A DNA stretch of 5,439 nucleotides from Hyphomicrobiales bacterium (GCA_021775835.1 JAJFHC010000098.1:1-5439); one strand, 5' to 3'; positions 1 to 4,877 are shown, counted from the stretch's first letter. Numbers and translations are program-made. Notes: generated from the letters alone by a model not told the origin.

Positions 1-1
1 C

Positions 2-247
2 AATGGGTATACCGAATTGGCGACCGCTGACGCCGGCTTGCTCGTCAAAGTCACCGACAGACTGCAGCAACTTGATCCGACCGATCCAAATTTTATGGCG
101 ACGTATGAGCAGTTCAACAAACTGGCCGATACGATTTCGGGTAAAATCAATGAGATCAAGATCAAGATCGACAAGTTACATACCAAAGTGCTCGCCGATT
201 CTGCAACGGCCCGATCATCGGCCCGCATAGCGCATATGGTCGCCTGA
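2..247 (+). CDS. 3' end of an unknown helical protein (partial)
   Basis: The reading frame is open at the left edge and ends at TGA 245-247, so about 81 C-terminal residues are visible and the true start lies outside the window. A TTG at 17 is available, but nothing suggests it is used. The visible part is rich in charged residues and looks helical: a first helix around VTDRLQQL, a turn DPTDPN, then a long amphipathic helix from about FMATYEQFNKLADTI to KIDKLHTKVL containing the repetitive stretch EIKIKIDK, and a loose Ala/Ser tail. I see no membrane segment and no catalytic motif. The helix / P-x-D-P turn / helix pattern loosely recalls type III secretion needle or inner-rod subunits, but the extra C-terminal tail argues against a needle subunit. 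I do not assign a function. That it is a real coding region is fairly likely; its identity is unknown. Confidence 0.55.
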   Translation, partial: NGYTELATADAGLLVKVTDRLQQLDPTDPNFMATYEQFNKLADTISGKINEIKIKIDKLHTKVLADSATARSSARIAHMVA

Positions 248-256
248 AAATTCTTG

Positions 257-273
257 GGCCGGAGCATTCGGCC
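257..273 (+). terminator. Short stem-loop just after the first gene (weak terminator candidate)
   Basis: GGCCG (257-261) pairs with CGGCC (269-273) around a 7-base loop, starting about ten bases after the stop codon at 247. No T-run follows, so it is not a canonical intrinsic terminator. The position is what supports it. Confidence 0.25.
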
Positions 274-312
274 TCGAACAAAGCCTTTAATCAAAGTCCT
301 ACAGGGCGGAAA

Positions 313-333
313 CGGCGCGAGCGCGCCGCGCCG
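313..333 (+). other. GC-rich stem-loop between the two leftmost genes
   Basis: CGGCGCG (313-319) is perfectly complementary to CGCGCCG (327-333), giving a 7-base-pair stem with a 7-base loop. An overlapping alternative hairpin, CGGCGC (313-318) with GCGCCG (323-328), closes a GAGC tetraloop, so the element could switch between two folds. The nearest T-run (354-358) lies about 20 bases further on, which is too far for a standard terminator. It could still end transcription from the left or sit in the 5' leader of the gene at 393. Confidence 0.35.
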
Positions 334-383
334 GTGACGCAGCGCATGCTTGATTTTTGCACAGTATACAGATCGTTCTCTGC

Positions 384-388
384 GGAGG
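384..388 (+). promoter_or_regulatory. Ribosome binding site for the gene at 393
   Basis: GGAGG, continuing as GGAGGTGA, lies 4 bases before ATG 393. This strong site decides the start: the longer frame opening at TTG 357 has no such signal. No convincing promoter is seen upstream; a TATACA at 365-370 lacks a matching -35 element. Confidence 0.7.
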
Positions 389-392
389 TGAG

Positions 393-878
393 ATGAACCT
401 ATTACTGTTATGCCACGGCGGGCGCCGCGAATTTGGTTCCTTCGAGTTGGGGCGGGACCAATCCGTCCAGTACCGCGGAAATTTCGGCAGCAATTTGAGC
501 TATCAAGCGGCGCGGGAAATTGTCACGGCGATCATGGATGATCCAACGGTGTCGGACGAGCGTCTGGCGCGCGGATTCCGCACCAAATATGATCCGCAAC
601 CAGCGCTCGAAGGCCCCGGGGGATTTGCGCCTGACTTCAATCTGGCCGGGGATGACCGGCTGCCCTGTTTCATGATGAACTTGTCGACGCGAAAATGGGC
701 GCGGCTGGGTGCGACCTGGAGAAGTCGATTGAGCGTCATGTGCGGCCAATTGGGCGATCAGGCGTTCTGGCTCAACCTCTTATGCTGCGCCAACATAGAC
801 GAGGTGAATGTTCCGCCGCTGGATCCGCATCTGCGGAAGATAAAATGGGAAGACCTGCTTCCCGGCGGCTGGAACTGA
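393..878 (+). CDS. Uncharacterised 161-residue protein with N-terminal CHGG motif
   Basis: This is a complete gene of 161 codons starting at ATG 393 behind a strong GGAGG site and ending at TGA 876-878. I do not recognise it with certainty. The N-terminus MNLLLLCHGG is a hydrophobic strand followed by Cys7-His8-Gly9-Gly10; it is too short and too soon interrupted by charges for a signal peptide. A segment with alternating charge follows, then a helix around YQAAREIVTAIMDD (residues 38-50), a Pro/Gly-rich middle (65-91), and a C-terminal part with CGQLGDQAFWLNLLCC (117-132) ending in WEDLLPGGWN. There are five cysteines (7, 92, 117, 131, 132). The N-terminal strand plus HGG, and the following strand-rich pattern, weakly recall the 'putative adhesin Stv' domain family; that is a memory-based guess. 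No transmembrane segment is visible, so a cytosolic location is likely. It converges with the DUF4345 gene. Confidence 0.7.
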   Translation: MNLLLLCHGGRREFGSFELGRDQSVQYRGNFGSNLSYQAAREIVTAIMDDPTVSDERLARGFRTKYDPQPALEGPGGFAPDFNLAGDDRLPCFMMNLSTRKWARLGATWRSRLSVMCGQLGDQAFWLNLLCCANIDEVNVPPLDPHLRKIKWEDLLPGGWN

Positions 879-920
879 TTAAGACCGGCGAGAGTATCGT
901 TTTTAACGGCGTCCAAGTGT

Positions 921-948
921 CCACGGTCGCCCGCTTGCGTGGCCGTGG
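921..948. terminator. Imperfect hairpin between convergent genes (weak terminator candidate)
   Basis: CCACGG (921-926) pairs with CCGTGG (943-948), and an inner CGC/GCG pair (928-930 with 937-939) can extend the stem across an internal loop. It lies in the 149-base gap between the convergent genes ending at 878 and 1028, where a bidirectional terminator would be expected. No T-run follows directly on either strand, so the call rests on position and symmetry. Confidence 0.25.
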
Positions 949-1027
949 TTCGGGTAGGCGTGAATGTCGGTTTTTCGCTAGAGGTGGGCATTTGTAGCCC
1001 CGTCAGTCCGCATTGTATCGATCCATC

Positions 1028-1429
1028 TTAAATGGGCGTCCCAGCGCGCCCGGTACGAACCAAGATGAACGCTGCATAGGCGCCGATGACCAGTTCAATG
1101 ATCATGGCGCCGAAAAGCGACGATGACGGAGCACCGTCCAGCACGAGGCCGACAATTCGCGATAAGCCATACATGCCGAATACCACAGCAGCCGTAATCA
1201 ACGCCGTGCGCATGAGGCTCTGCATCACCGCGCCGGCAATCATGACCATGCCGGCGGCGAGCAATACGCCGCCCGGCGCCCGAATTTCAGATAGGAGATT
1301 GTGGTCGGTTCCGAGGGTGATGTCATTGGCCGCAAAAAATATATGGGGCTCGAAGAGGACAAATCCGCCAATAGCTAGTGCCATGCCTCCAGAGAGACCC
1401 AGCACTGTCCGTGTCACTAGGTTTCTCAT
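1028..1429 (-). CDS. DUF4345-type four-helix inner-membrane protein
   Basis: The protein has 133 residues. The start chosen is ATG 1429, read from a GGAGGG site seven bases upstream (1437-1442 on the + strand); a TTG five codons earlier has no comparable signal. Four hydrophobic segments are visible at about residues 9-31, 54-71, 76-98 and 105-124, so it should be a small integral inner-membrane protein with no signal peptide to cleave. The conserved-looking SEIRAPGG (47-54) before the second helix, YGLSRIVGLVLDG (87-99) and a Glu in the fourth helix (112) match my memory of the DUF4345 family, whose function is unknown. The start codon overlaps the stop of the upstream NmrA-like gene as ATGA (1426-1429), so the two are almost certainly one operon with coupled translation and probably share the TetR-type control at 2297-2353. 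A link to the NmrA-like protein's redox or quinone substrate in the membrane would be inference only. Confidence 0.85.
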   Translation of the reverse strand: MRNLVTRTVLGLSGGMALAIGGFVLFEPHIFFAANDITLGTDHNLLSEIRAPGGVLLAAGMVMIAGAVMQSLMRTALITAAVVFGMYGLSRIVGLVLDGAPSSSLFGAMIIELVIGAYAAFILVRTGRAGTPI

Positions 1430-2271
1430 GCTGCCGCCCTCCAAAGACCCGATTCAGCAACCTCTTTGGCGTAGTCGGCGAAGTCCTTCGGTTGGCGCCC
1501 GAGCGCGCGTTGAACGCCGTCTGTCAAATGAGCATTGCGACCATCCAGTACAGTCGAAAACAAGTATTCTAACAACCAACCGATTTCTTTCGGCGCGCCG
1601 GAATGCGCAACTCCCTCCACAAACGATTCTTGCGGGATCTGCAGGAATTTGACGTTGCGACTGCTGGCGCGAGCGATGAGTTCAGTGACTTGTTTAAAGG
1701 TAAGCAGCCGGGGGCCAGTGACCTCATAGACCTCGCCGACGTGACCTTCCTCGGTGAGCGCAGCGACAGCGACATCGGCGATATCGTCTGCATCGACAAA
1801 TGGCTCGGCGATGTCTCCCGCCGGCAAAGTGATTTCGCCCGACAGCACCATCTCCAAAAATGCGCCTTCGGAGAAGTTTTGGTTGAACCAGCTCGCCCGG
1901 ACGATCGTCCATTCAAGCCCTGAATTCTGGATAATTCGTTCGCTCCGTTGGGCCTCCTCCTCCCCGCGACCGGATAGGAGGACAAGGCGCTTCACCTTGT
2001 GCTGAACGGCCTTTCTTACAAAAGCGCGGATCAAGTCCGTCGCGCCTGGAATGGCGAGATCGGGTGCAAAGCTTACGTAGACCTTCGAAACGCCCTTAAG
2101 GGCGGCGTCCCAAGTGGTGTGATCATCCCAGTCAAAACCTGGGCTGGCGGATCGCGACGCAATACGCGTTGGAACGCTGCGCTGCGCCAGCCTTTCGGCG
2201 ATGCGCCGGCCAGTTTTGCCGGTTCCGCCAAGAATAAGTGTGAGGTCCTTAGATTGAGCGGTGTTTTTCAT
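1426..2271 (-). CDS. NmrA-like NAD(P)-binding protein (atypical short-chain dehydrogenase family)
   Basis: The product has 281 residues, the usual size for single-domain NmrA/atypical-SDR proteins. An N-terminal Rossmann fold is clear: strand LTLILGG, then GGTGKTG (15-21) as the dinucleotide-binding glycine loop, and RIASR (36-40) after strand 2, whose arginines suggest NADP(H) preference. Family-like stretches follow: RLVLLSGRGEE (95-105), SGLEWTIVRASWFNQNF (117-133), FVDADDIADVAVAAL (158-172), and the C-terminal LGRQPKDFADYAKEV (257-271). The classical Tyr-x-x-x-Lys pair of catalytic SDRs is not evident, so it may be a redox sensor or a quinone/NADPH-type reductase; relatives are often labelled NmrA family regulators or NAD(P)H-binding proteins. 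ATG 2271 is chosen because AAGGAG lies six bases upstream (2278-2283); the longer frame opening at 2319 would run through the operator. It is first in an operon with the DUF4345 gene and diverges from the tetR-type gene, its likely repressor. Confidence 0.9.
   Translation of the reverse strand: MKNTAQSKDLTLILGGTGKTGRRIAERLAQRSVPTRIASRSASPGFDWDDHTTWDAALKGVSKVYVSFAPDLAIPGATDLIRAFVRKAVQHKVKRLVLLSGRGEEEAQRSERIIQNSGLEWTIVRASWFNQNFSEGAFLEMVLSGEITLPAGDIAEPFVDADDIADVAVAALTEEGHVGEVYEVTGPRLLTFKQVTELIARASSRNVKFLQIPQESFVEGVAHSGAPKEIGWLLEYLFSTVLDGRNAHLTDGVQRALGRQPKDFADYAKEVAESGLWRAAA
1437..1442 (-). promoter_or_regulatory. Ribosome binding site inside the NmrA-like gene for the DUF4345 gene
   Basis: GGAGGG on the - strand lies seven bases before ATG 1429, within the last codons of the upstream gene. 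Together with the ATGA overlap it allows both independent initiation and translational coupling. It is the reason for preferring ATG 1429 as the start. Confidence 0.7.
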
Positions 2272-2277
2272 AACGGG

Positions 2278-2283
2278 CTCCTT
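2278..2283 (-). promoter_or_regulatory. Ribosome binding site of the NmrA-like gene
   Basis: AAGGAG on the - strand is six bases before ATG 2271. It fixes the start and excludes the 16-codon upstream extension. Confidence 0.75.
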
Positions 2284-2299
2284 GGCCTTTCGGCGCTTG

Positions 2300-2328
2300 A
2301 CATGGTGTAAAGTTGACACCGCGTCAAG
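2300..2328 (-). promoter_or_regulatory. Possible promoter of the NmrA-DUF4345 operon
   Basis: On the - strand CTTGAC (2328-2323) is a perfect alphaproteobacterial -35; 17 bases on, CCATGT (2305-2300) is a weak -10 (4 of 6 to CTATAT). A start near 2293 would give a leader of about 22 bases carrying the AAGGAG site. Operator boxes 1 and 2 would cover the -10 and -35. The weak -10 keeps confidence low. Confidence 0.4.
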
Positions 2329-2339
2329 TAGGGCTATAT
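2312..2339 (+). promoter_or_regulatory. Sigma-70-type promoter of the tetR-family gene
   Basis: GTTGAC (2312-2317; TTGACA 2313-2318 in E. coli register) is followed after 16 bases by CTATAT (2334-2339; TATATT 2335-2340). This closely fits both the alphaproteobacterial and the E. coli consensus. Transcription should begin near 2346-2348, essentially at the start codon. The -35 element lies inside operator box 2 and the start site inside box 3, which predicts autorepression. Confidence 0.65.
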
Positions 2340-2343
2340 TGAC

Positions 2344-2940
2344 ATGATGTCAAGTAAGAACATCGAAACCCGCAAAAAAATCTTAGATGCCGCATGGAAG
2401 CTGCTGGAGACCAATCCGGCGACAAGCGTACGCATGAGCGATATCGCCAAAAAAACAGGCATCAGCCGGCAGGCCGTCTATCTGCATTTTCCAACGCGCG
2501 CTGAGCTGCTGGTCGCGACCGCGCGCCATTTGGATGAGGTTAAGAACGTCGATCAACGGCTTGCTGCGAGCCGAGCCGCTTCAACGGGCGTCGAGCGATT
2601 GAATGCTTTCGTGGAGGCGTGGGGAAACTACATTCCTGAGATATACGGCGTGGGGAAGGCTTTCATGGCCATGCAAGACACCGATGAGGCAGCGGCGAGT
2701 GCGTGGAATGACCGCATGCAAGCAGTGCGTCATGGTTGTAACGCAGCGATACAGGCGTTGAAGAAAGACGGCGCGTTGTCACCCGACTATTCGGCGAAAC
2801 AAGCCACGGACATTTTATGGACGATACTCTCAGTACGAAATTGGGAACAGCTCACCGGCGCGTGTGGGTGGTCGCAAAAGCGTTATATCGAGTCGATGAA
2901 GCGCCTCATAAATCAATTGCTTGTTTGCAAATCCATCTAA
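2344..2940 (+). CDS. TetR/AcrR-family transcriptional repressor
   Basis: The product has 198 residues, a standard length for the family. The N-terminal DNA-binding domain covers about residues 8-58: TRKKILDAAWKLLE forms helix 1, and the helix-turn-helix is VRMSDIAKKTGISRQAVYLHFPTRAELL in which the SRQAVYLHF recognition region is typical. The remainder is an all-helical ligand-binding and dimerisation domain (about 70-190) of no subfamily I can name; W93, W121, W159, W167 and W176 could line an aromatic-rich pocket. The start is ATG 2344 or the adjacent ATG 2347. No Shine-Dalgarno sequence precedes either, and the predicted transcript start falls on them, so leaderless translation is plausible, most naturally from 2347. 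It diverges from the NmrA-like operon, with three operator boxes between them; the expected role is repression of both directions, relieved by an unknown small ligand. The effector cannot be read from the sequence. Confidence 0.92.
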   Translation: MMSSKNIETRKKILDAAWKLLETNPATSVRMSDIAKKTGISRQAVYLHFPTRAELLVATARHLDEVKNVDQRLAASRAASTGVERLNAFVEAWGNYIPEIYGVGKAFMAMQDTDEAAASAWNDRMQAVRHGCNAAIQALKKDGALSPDYSAKQATDILWTILSVRNWEQLTGACGWSQKRYIESMKRLINQLLVCKSI

Positions 2941-2985
2941 AACCGACTCTTCTGCCTCTCGTCTGAGGAGGAATTTCGAGTTCTA

Positions 2986-3057
2986 ATGTCCCCATTGGGC
3001 CAACAACAGTCATTCGCTGAGTGCCCGGCTTGGTCATCCGATTCCTGCAATGCGTAA
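2986..3057 (+). repeat. Remnant resembling a rhizobial intergenic repeat
   Basis: In the 249-base gap after tetR a short frame from ATG 2986 to TAA 3055-3057 reads MSPLGQQQSFAECPAW and onward for 23 residues. From memory this resembles the MSALGQKQTFA-type phrase that recurs as spurious small proteins throughout Bradyrhizobium and related genomes, where it reflects a dispersed intergenic repeat and not a gene. No Shine-Dalgarno sequence of proper spacing precedes the ATG. I read it as a decayed copy of such a repeat; the exact boundaries are unknown. Confidence 0.4.
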
Positions 3058-3106
3058 TGGGCCGCCTTCGCATTCGAGCCCTCGCACAATTCCACCAATA
3101 AACGCC

Positions 3107-3128
3107 CAATCACCCTTTCGGGCGATTG
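3107..3128. other. Stem-loop between the tetR-type and VOC genes
   Basis: CAATC (3107-3111) pairs with GATTG (3124-3128) and CCC (3113-3115) with GGG (3120-3122) around a TTTC loop, with a single A-C mismatch. This gives eight base pairs in a compact hairpin. No T-run follows on the + strand. It may help end the tetR transcript or belong to the leader of the VOC gene. Confidence 0.4.
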
Positions 3129-3144
3129 TCTCATCTGCGTGAAA

Positions 3145-3180
3145 CCGTAATTTTCCAGCCCTCAGGCAACAAATTTACGG
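3145..3180 (+). promoter_or_regulatory. Inverted repeat overlapping the VOC gene ribosome binding site
   Basis: CCGTAATTTT (3145-3154) and AAATTTACGG (3171-3180) are complementary at 9 of 10 positions. The 16-base interval contains a further GCC/GGC pairing (3158-3160 with 3165-3167), so the whole can fold as one long hairpin. The last two bases of the right arm are the first GG of the GGAGG ribosome binding site at 3179-3183. It may be an RNA structure that limits access to the site, or a DNA operator. Confidence 0.45.
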
Positions 3181-3183
3181 AGG
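3179..3183 (+). promoter_or_regulatory. Ribosome binding site of the VOC gene
   Basis: GGAGG lies six bases before ATG 3190. It is strong, decides the start, and is partly embedded in the right arm of the inverted repeat 3145-3180. Confidence 0.75.
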
Positions 3184-3189
3184 ACCGAC

Positions 3190-3582
3190 ATGGCGAAGGT
3201 GATTGGTTTGGGCGGGTTGTTTTTCAAGAGCCGCGACGGGGTGAGCTTGCGCGAATGGTATACGCGGGTTCTGGGGATTGAATTCGCCGATTGGGGCGGC
3301 GTGGTGTTTATGCCCGACGCGGCCATGGCCCAGCCGGGCGCGGGGACCGTGTTCAGCCCGTTCAAGGCCGACACGGATTATTTTGCGCCTTCTGACAATG
3401 ACTACATGTTCAACCTGATGGTCGATGATCTCGACGCCATGCTCGCACGCTGCAAGGCCGAGGGCGTTGATGCCTTTAACGTCGTGGAAGAATTCAACGG
3501 CCGCTTCGCCCACATCATGGACCCCGAAGGCCGCAAGATTGAGCTGTGGGAACCCAAGGCCGTCACGGACGCTGAACTTTAA
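3190..3582 (+). CDS. VOC-fold (glyoxalase/bleomycin-resistance/dioxygenase superfamily) protein
   Basis: The protein has 130 residues, the usual size for a single VOC protein made of two beta-alpha-beta-beta-beta modules. Module 1 spans about residues 4-57: strand IGLGGLFFKS, helix SLREWYTRVLGIEF, then GVVFMP. Module 2 spans about 73-121: strand MFNLMVDDL, helix DAMLARCKAEG, then GRFAHIMDPEGRKIELWEP, the hallmark C-terminal strand pair with E118. Metal-dependent members usually have a His or Gln/Glu in the first strand of each module; here those strands (GGLFF and MFNLM) show none, so metal-dependent glyoxalase I activity is doubtful, and a binding or resistance role is equally possible. No signal peptide is seen; it should be cytosolic. 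It has its own strong ribosome binding site and lies 249 bases after tetR, so it is probably a separate transcript. It converges with aroC. Confidence 0.88.
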   Translation: MAKVIGLGGLFFKSRDGVSLREWYTRVLGIEFADWGGVVFMPDAAMAQPGAGTVFSPFKADTDYFAPSDNDYMFNLMVDDLDAMLARCKAEGVDAFNVVEEFNGRFAHIMDPEGRKIELWEPKAVTDAEL

Positions 3583-3686
3583 CGAAACCGTTCTTCCTGC
3601 TCATTCTTGCCAAGGACAATGGGTGCGCTGAAAACCAGACGAACAATTTTTTGGGCCAGGCACTATCAACCCGCTTCAGGCGCGCG
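3583..3686. other. Convergent intergenic gap without a recognisable terminator
   Basis: This 104-base gap separates the 3' ends of the VOC gene and aroC. I see only a 4-base stem AACG/CGTT (3581-3584 with 3589-3592) and an isolated T-run (about 3649-3654), not arranged as an intrinsic terminator on either strand. Confidence 0.4.
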
Positions 3687-4787
3687 TCACCTGCACTGGG
3701 CGCGATGCAACATGGCGTGATCGGCGAGGACAAGCGCCATCATCGCCGCGCCTACGGGCACGCCGCGGATGCCGACGCACGGATCATGGCGGCCTTTCGT
3801 GACGATCTCGGTTTCCTCTCCCTGCGCAGTAATCGTGCGGCGCGGGTTGAGGATCGACGATGTCGGCTTCACGGCAAATCGCACGACAATTTCCTGACCG
3901 GAAGAGATCCCGCCAAGAACGCCGCCGGCCTTGTTCGACAGAAAATGCGGGGCGCCGTTCTTTATACGGATTTCATCGGCGTTTTCTTCGCCGGAGAGTT
4001 TCGCAGCCTCGAACCCGGCGCCGATCTCAACGCCTTTCGCCGCATTGATCGACATCATGGCGCTTGCAAGATCGGCGTCGAGTTTGCCGTAAACCGGCGC
4101 GCCGAGGCCAGCGGGAACGCCGGAGGCGACGACTTCGACGACGGCGCCCATGGATGAGCCGTCCTTGCGCGCCGCGTCGAGATGGGTCTCCCATGTTTTG
4201 GCGGCCGCTGCGTCCGGGCACCAGAAGGGATTGTTTTCAATCTCGGCCCAGTCGAACTTGTTGCGATCAATTTTATGGTCACCCATCTGAACAAGACAGG
4301 CGCGAATGGTCAGTTCCGGTCCAAACATGTGTGCAAGAGCGAGTTCCGCAATTGCGCCGGCGGCAACGCGCGCGGCGGTTTCCCGGGCCGATGACCGGCC
4401 GCCGCCGCGATAGTCGCGAAACCCGTATTTTGCATCATAGGTAATGTCCGCGTGCCCCGGCCGGTATTTGTCGCGAATGTCGGAATAGTCTTTTGAGCGC
4501 TGGTCGACATTTTCGATCATCAGGCTGATCGGCGCGCCGGTCGTGCGAGGCCCGTCAGAGCGGTCGTCTTCAAAGACGCCAGAAAGGATTTTGACCGTAT
4601 CCGGCTCCTTGCGCTGGGTCACAAATTTCGATCCGCCAGGCTTTCGCTTATTGAGGAAGACTTGAATGTCTTCCGCACGCAGGACGAGGCCGGGCGGGCA
4701 GCCGTCGACGACAACGCCAATGGCGGGCCCGTGCGATTCGCCCCAGGTCGTAAATCGGAATACCCGGCCGAAGCTGTTGTATGACAT
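3687..4787 (-). CDS. aroC: Chorismate synthase
   Basis: AroC (EC 4.2.3.5) converts 5-enolpyruvylshikimate 3-phosphate to chorismate and phosphate, the last step of the shikimate pathway, in the cytoplasm, and needs reduced FMN although the reaction is redox-neutral. The protein is complete at 366 residues, the normal length. All three family signatures are present: [18 protein letters not shown] (16-33) with the invariant His19; [13 protein letters not shown] to [19 protein letters not shown] (111-145), with the arginines that hold substrate and FMN; and the C-terminal [17 protein letters not shown] (333-349) with the second conserved His334. [17 protein letters not shown] (281-297) and KPTSSI (307-312) are also typical. 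ATG 4787 gives the canonical [20 protein letters not shown] start; the upstream Shine-Dalgarno is weak. The gene diverges from pdxH and converges with the VOC gene. In many alphaproteobacteria aroC lies near pdxH, dnaJ and fabI, which fits this neighbourhood. Confidence 0.98.
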   Translation of the reverse strand: MSYNSFGRVFRFTTWGESHGPAIGVVVDGCPPGLVLRAEDIQVFLNKRKPGGSKFVTQRKEPDTVKILSGVFEDDRSDGPRTTGAPISLMIENVDQRSKDYSDIRDKYRPGHADITYDAKYGFRDYRGGGRSSARETAARVAAGAIAELALAHMFGPELTIRACLVQMGDHKIDRNKFDWAEIENNPFWCPDAAAAKTWETHLDAARKDGSSMGAVVEVVASGVPAGLGAPVYGKLDADLASAMMSINAAKGVEIGAGFEAAKLSGEENADEIRIKNGAPHFLSNKAGGVLGGISSGQEIVVRFAVKPTSSILNPRRTITAQGEETEIVTKGRHDPCVGIRGVPVGAAMMALVLADHAMLHRAQCR

Positions 4788-4800
4788 CTCAGATTTCCAT

Positions 4801-4824
4801 AGACGGCGTTGAAGACGGCGTTGA
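4801..4824. repeat. Perfect 12-base tandem duplication in the aroC leader
   Basis: AGACGGCGTTGA occurs twice head to tail (4801-4812 and 4813-4824) with no mismatch. It lies 14 bases upstream of the aroC start codon on the - strand, within the presumed 5' leader. A recent slippage duplication is the simplest explanation. Confidence 0.8.
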
Positions 4825-4858
4825 TTTCACCTGCGCGCACCTTATCATGCGTCGCTTG

Positions 4859-4877
4859 GCCCGCATAATAGGCGGGC
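4859..4877 (-). promoter_or_regulatory. Inverted repeat around a possible aroC -10 element
   Basis: GCCCGC (4859-4864) and GCGGGC (4872-4877) form a perfect 6-base inverted repeat with a 7-base centre. On the - strand the centre carries TATTAT (4870-4865), 5 of 6 to the -10 consensus, about 78 bases before the aroC start. No good -35 sits at the right distance, so promoter function is uncertain; the repeat could be an operator or a short RNA hairpin. Confidence 0.35.

Larger units (their letters stand above)
2297..2353. promoter_or_regulatory. Triple operator: three 15-base TTGAC-N5-GTCAA boxes
   Basis: Three copies of the same inverted-repeat box lie between the divergent genes. Box 1 (2297-2311) is TTGACATGGTGTAAA, with one mismatch in the right arm. 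Box 2 (2313-2327) is TTGACACCGCGTCAA. Box 3 (2339-2353) is TTGACATGATGTCAA, a perfect palindrome with 7-base arms. TetR-family repressors usually bind such sites beside their own gene, so the neighbouring TetR-type protein is the natural ligand of these boxes. Centres lie at 2304, 2320 and 2346, that is 16 and 26 bases apart and 42 bases between boxes 1 and 3. Box 2 covers the predicted -35 region and box 3 covers the tetR start codon. Confidence 0.75.

Noticed and set aside
3..230. + strand frame from ATG 3 overlapping the first partial gene
   Set aside because: The translation is Arg/Ser/Pro-rich out-of-frame noise; the other frame gives a coherent helical protein.
408..749. - strand open frames opposite the orphan gene at 393-878
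   Set aside because: The + strand gene has a strong ribosome binding site and a coherent protein; the - strand frames have neither.
1086..1652. A 188-codon + strand open frame
   Set aside because: It runs antisense through both the DUF4345 and NmrA-like genes, and its translation shows no domain pattern.
2272..2319. A 16-codon upstream extension of the NmrA-like protein (start at 2319)
   Set aside because: It would pass through operator boxes and the likely promoter, the added residues are not family-like, and AAGGAG points to ATG 2271.
3651..4444. Long + strand open frames across 3651-4157 and 4064-4444
   Set aside because: They lie antisense to aroC, whose protein shows all family signatures; these are shadows of its codon bias in GC-rich DNA.
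4789..4848. A 19-codon - strand frame ([19 protein letters not shown]) ending one base before the aroC ATG, possibly a leader peptide
   Set aside because: It has no aromatic residues as expected of an attenuator for this pathway and no pairing hairpins that I can see; its composition reflects the tandem repeat.
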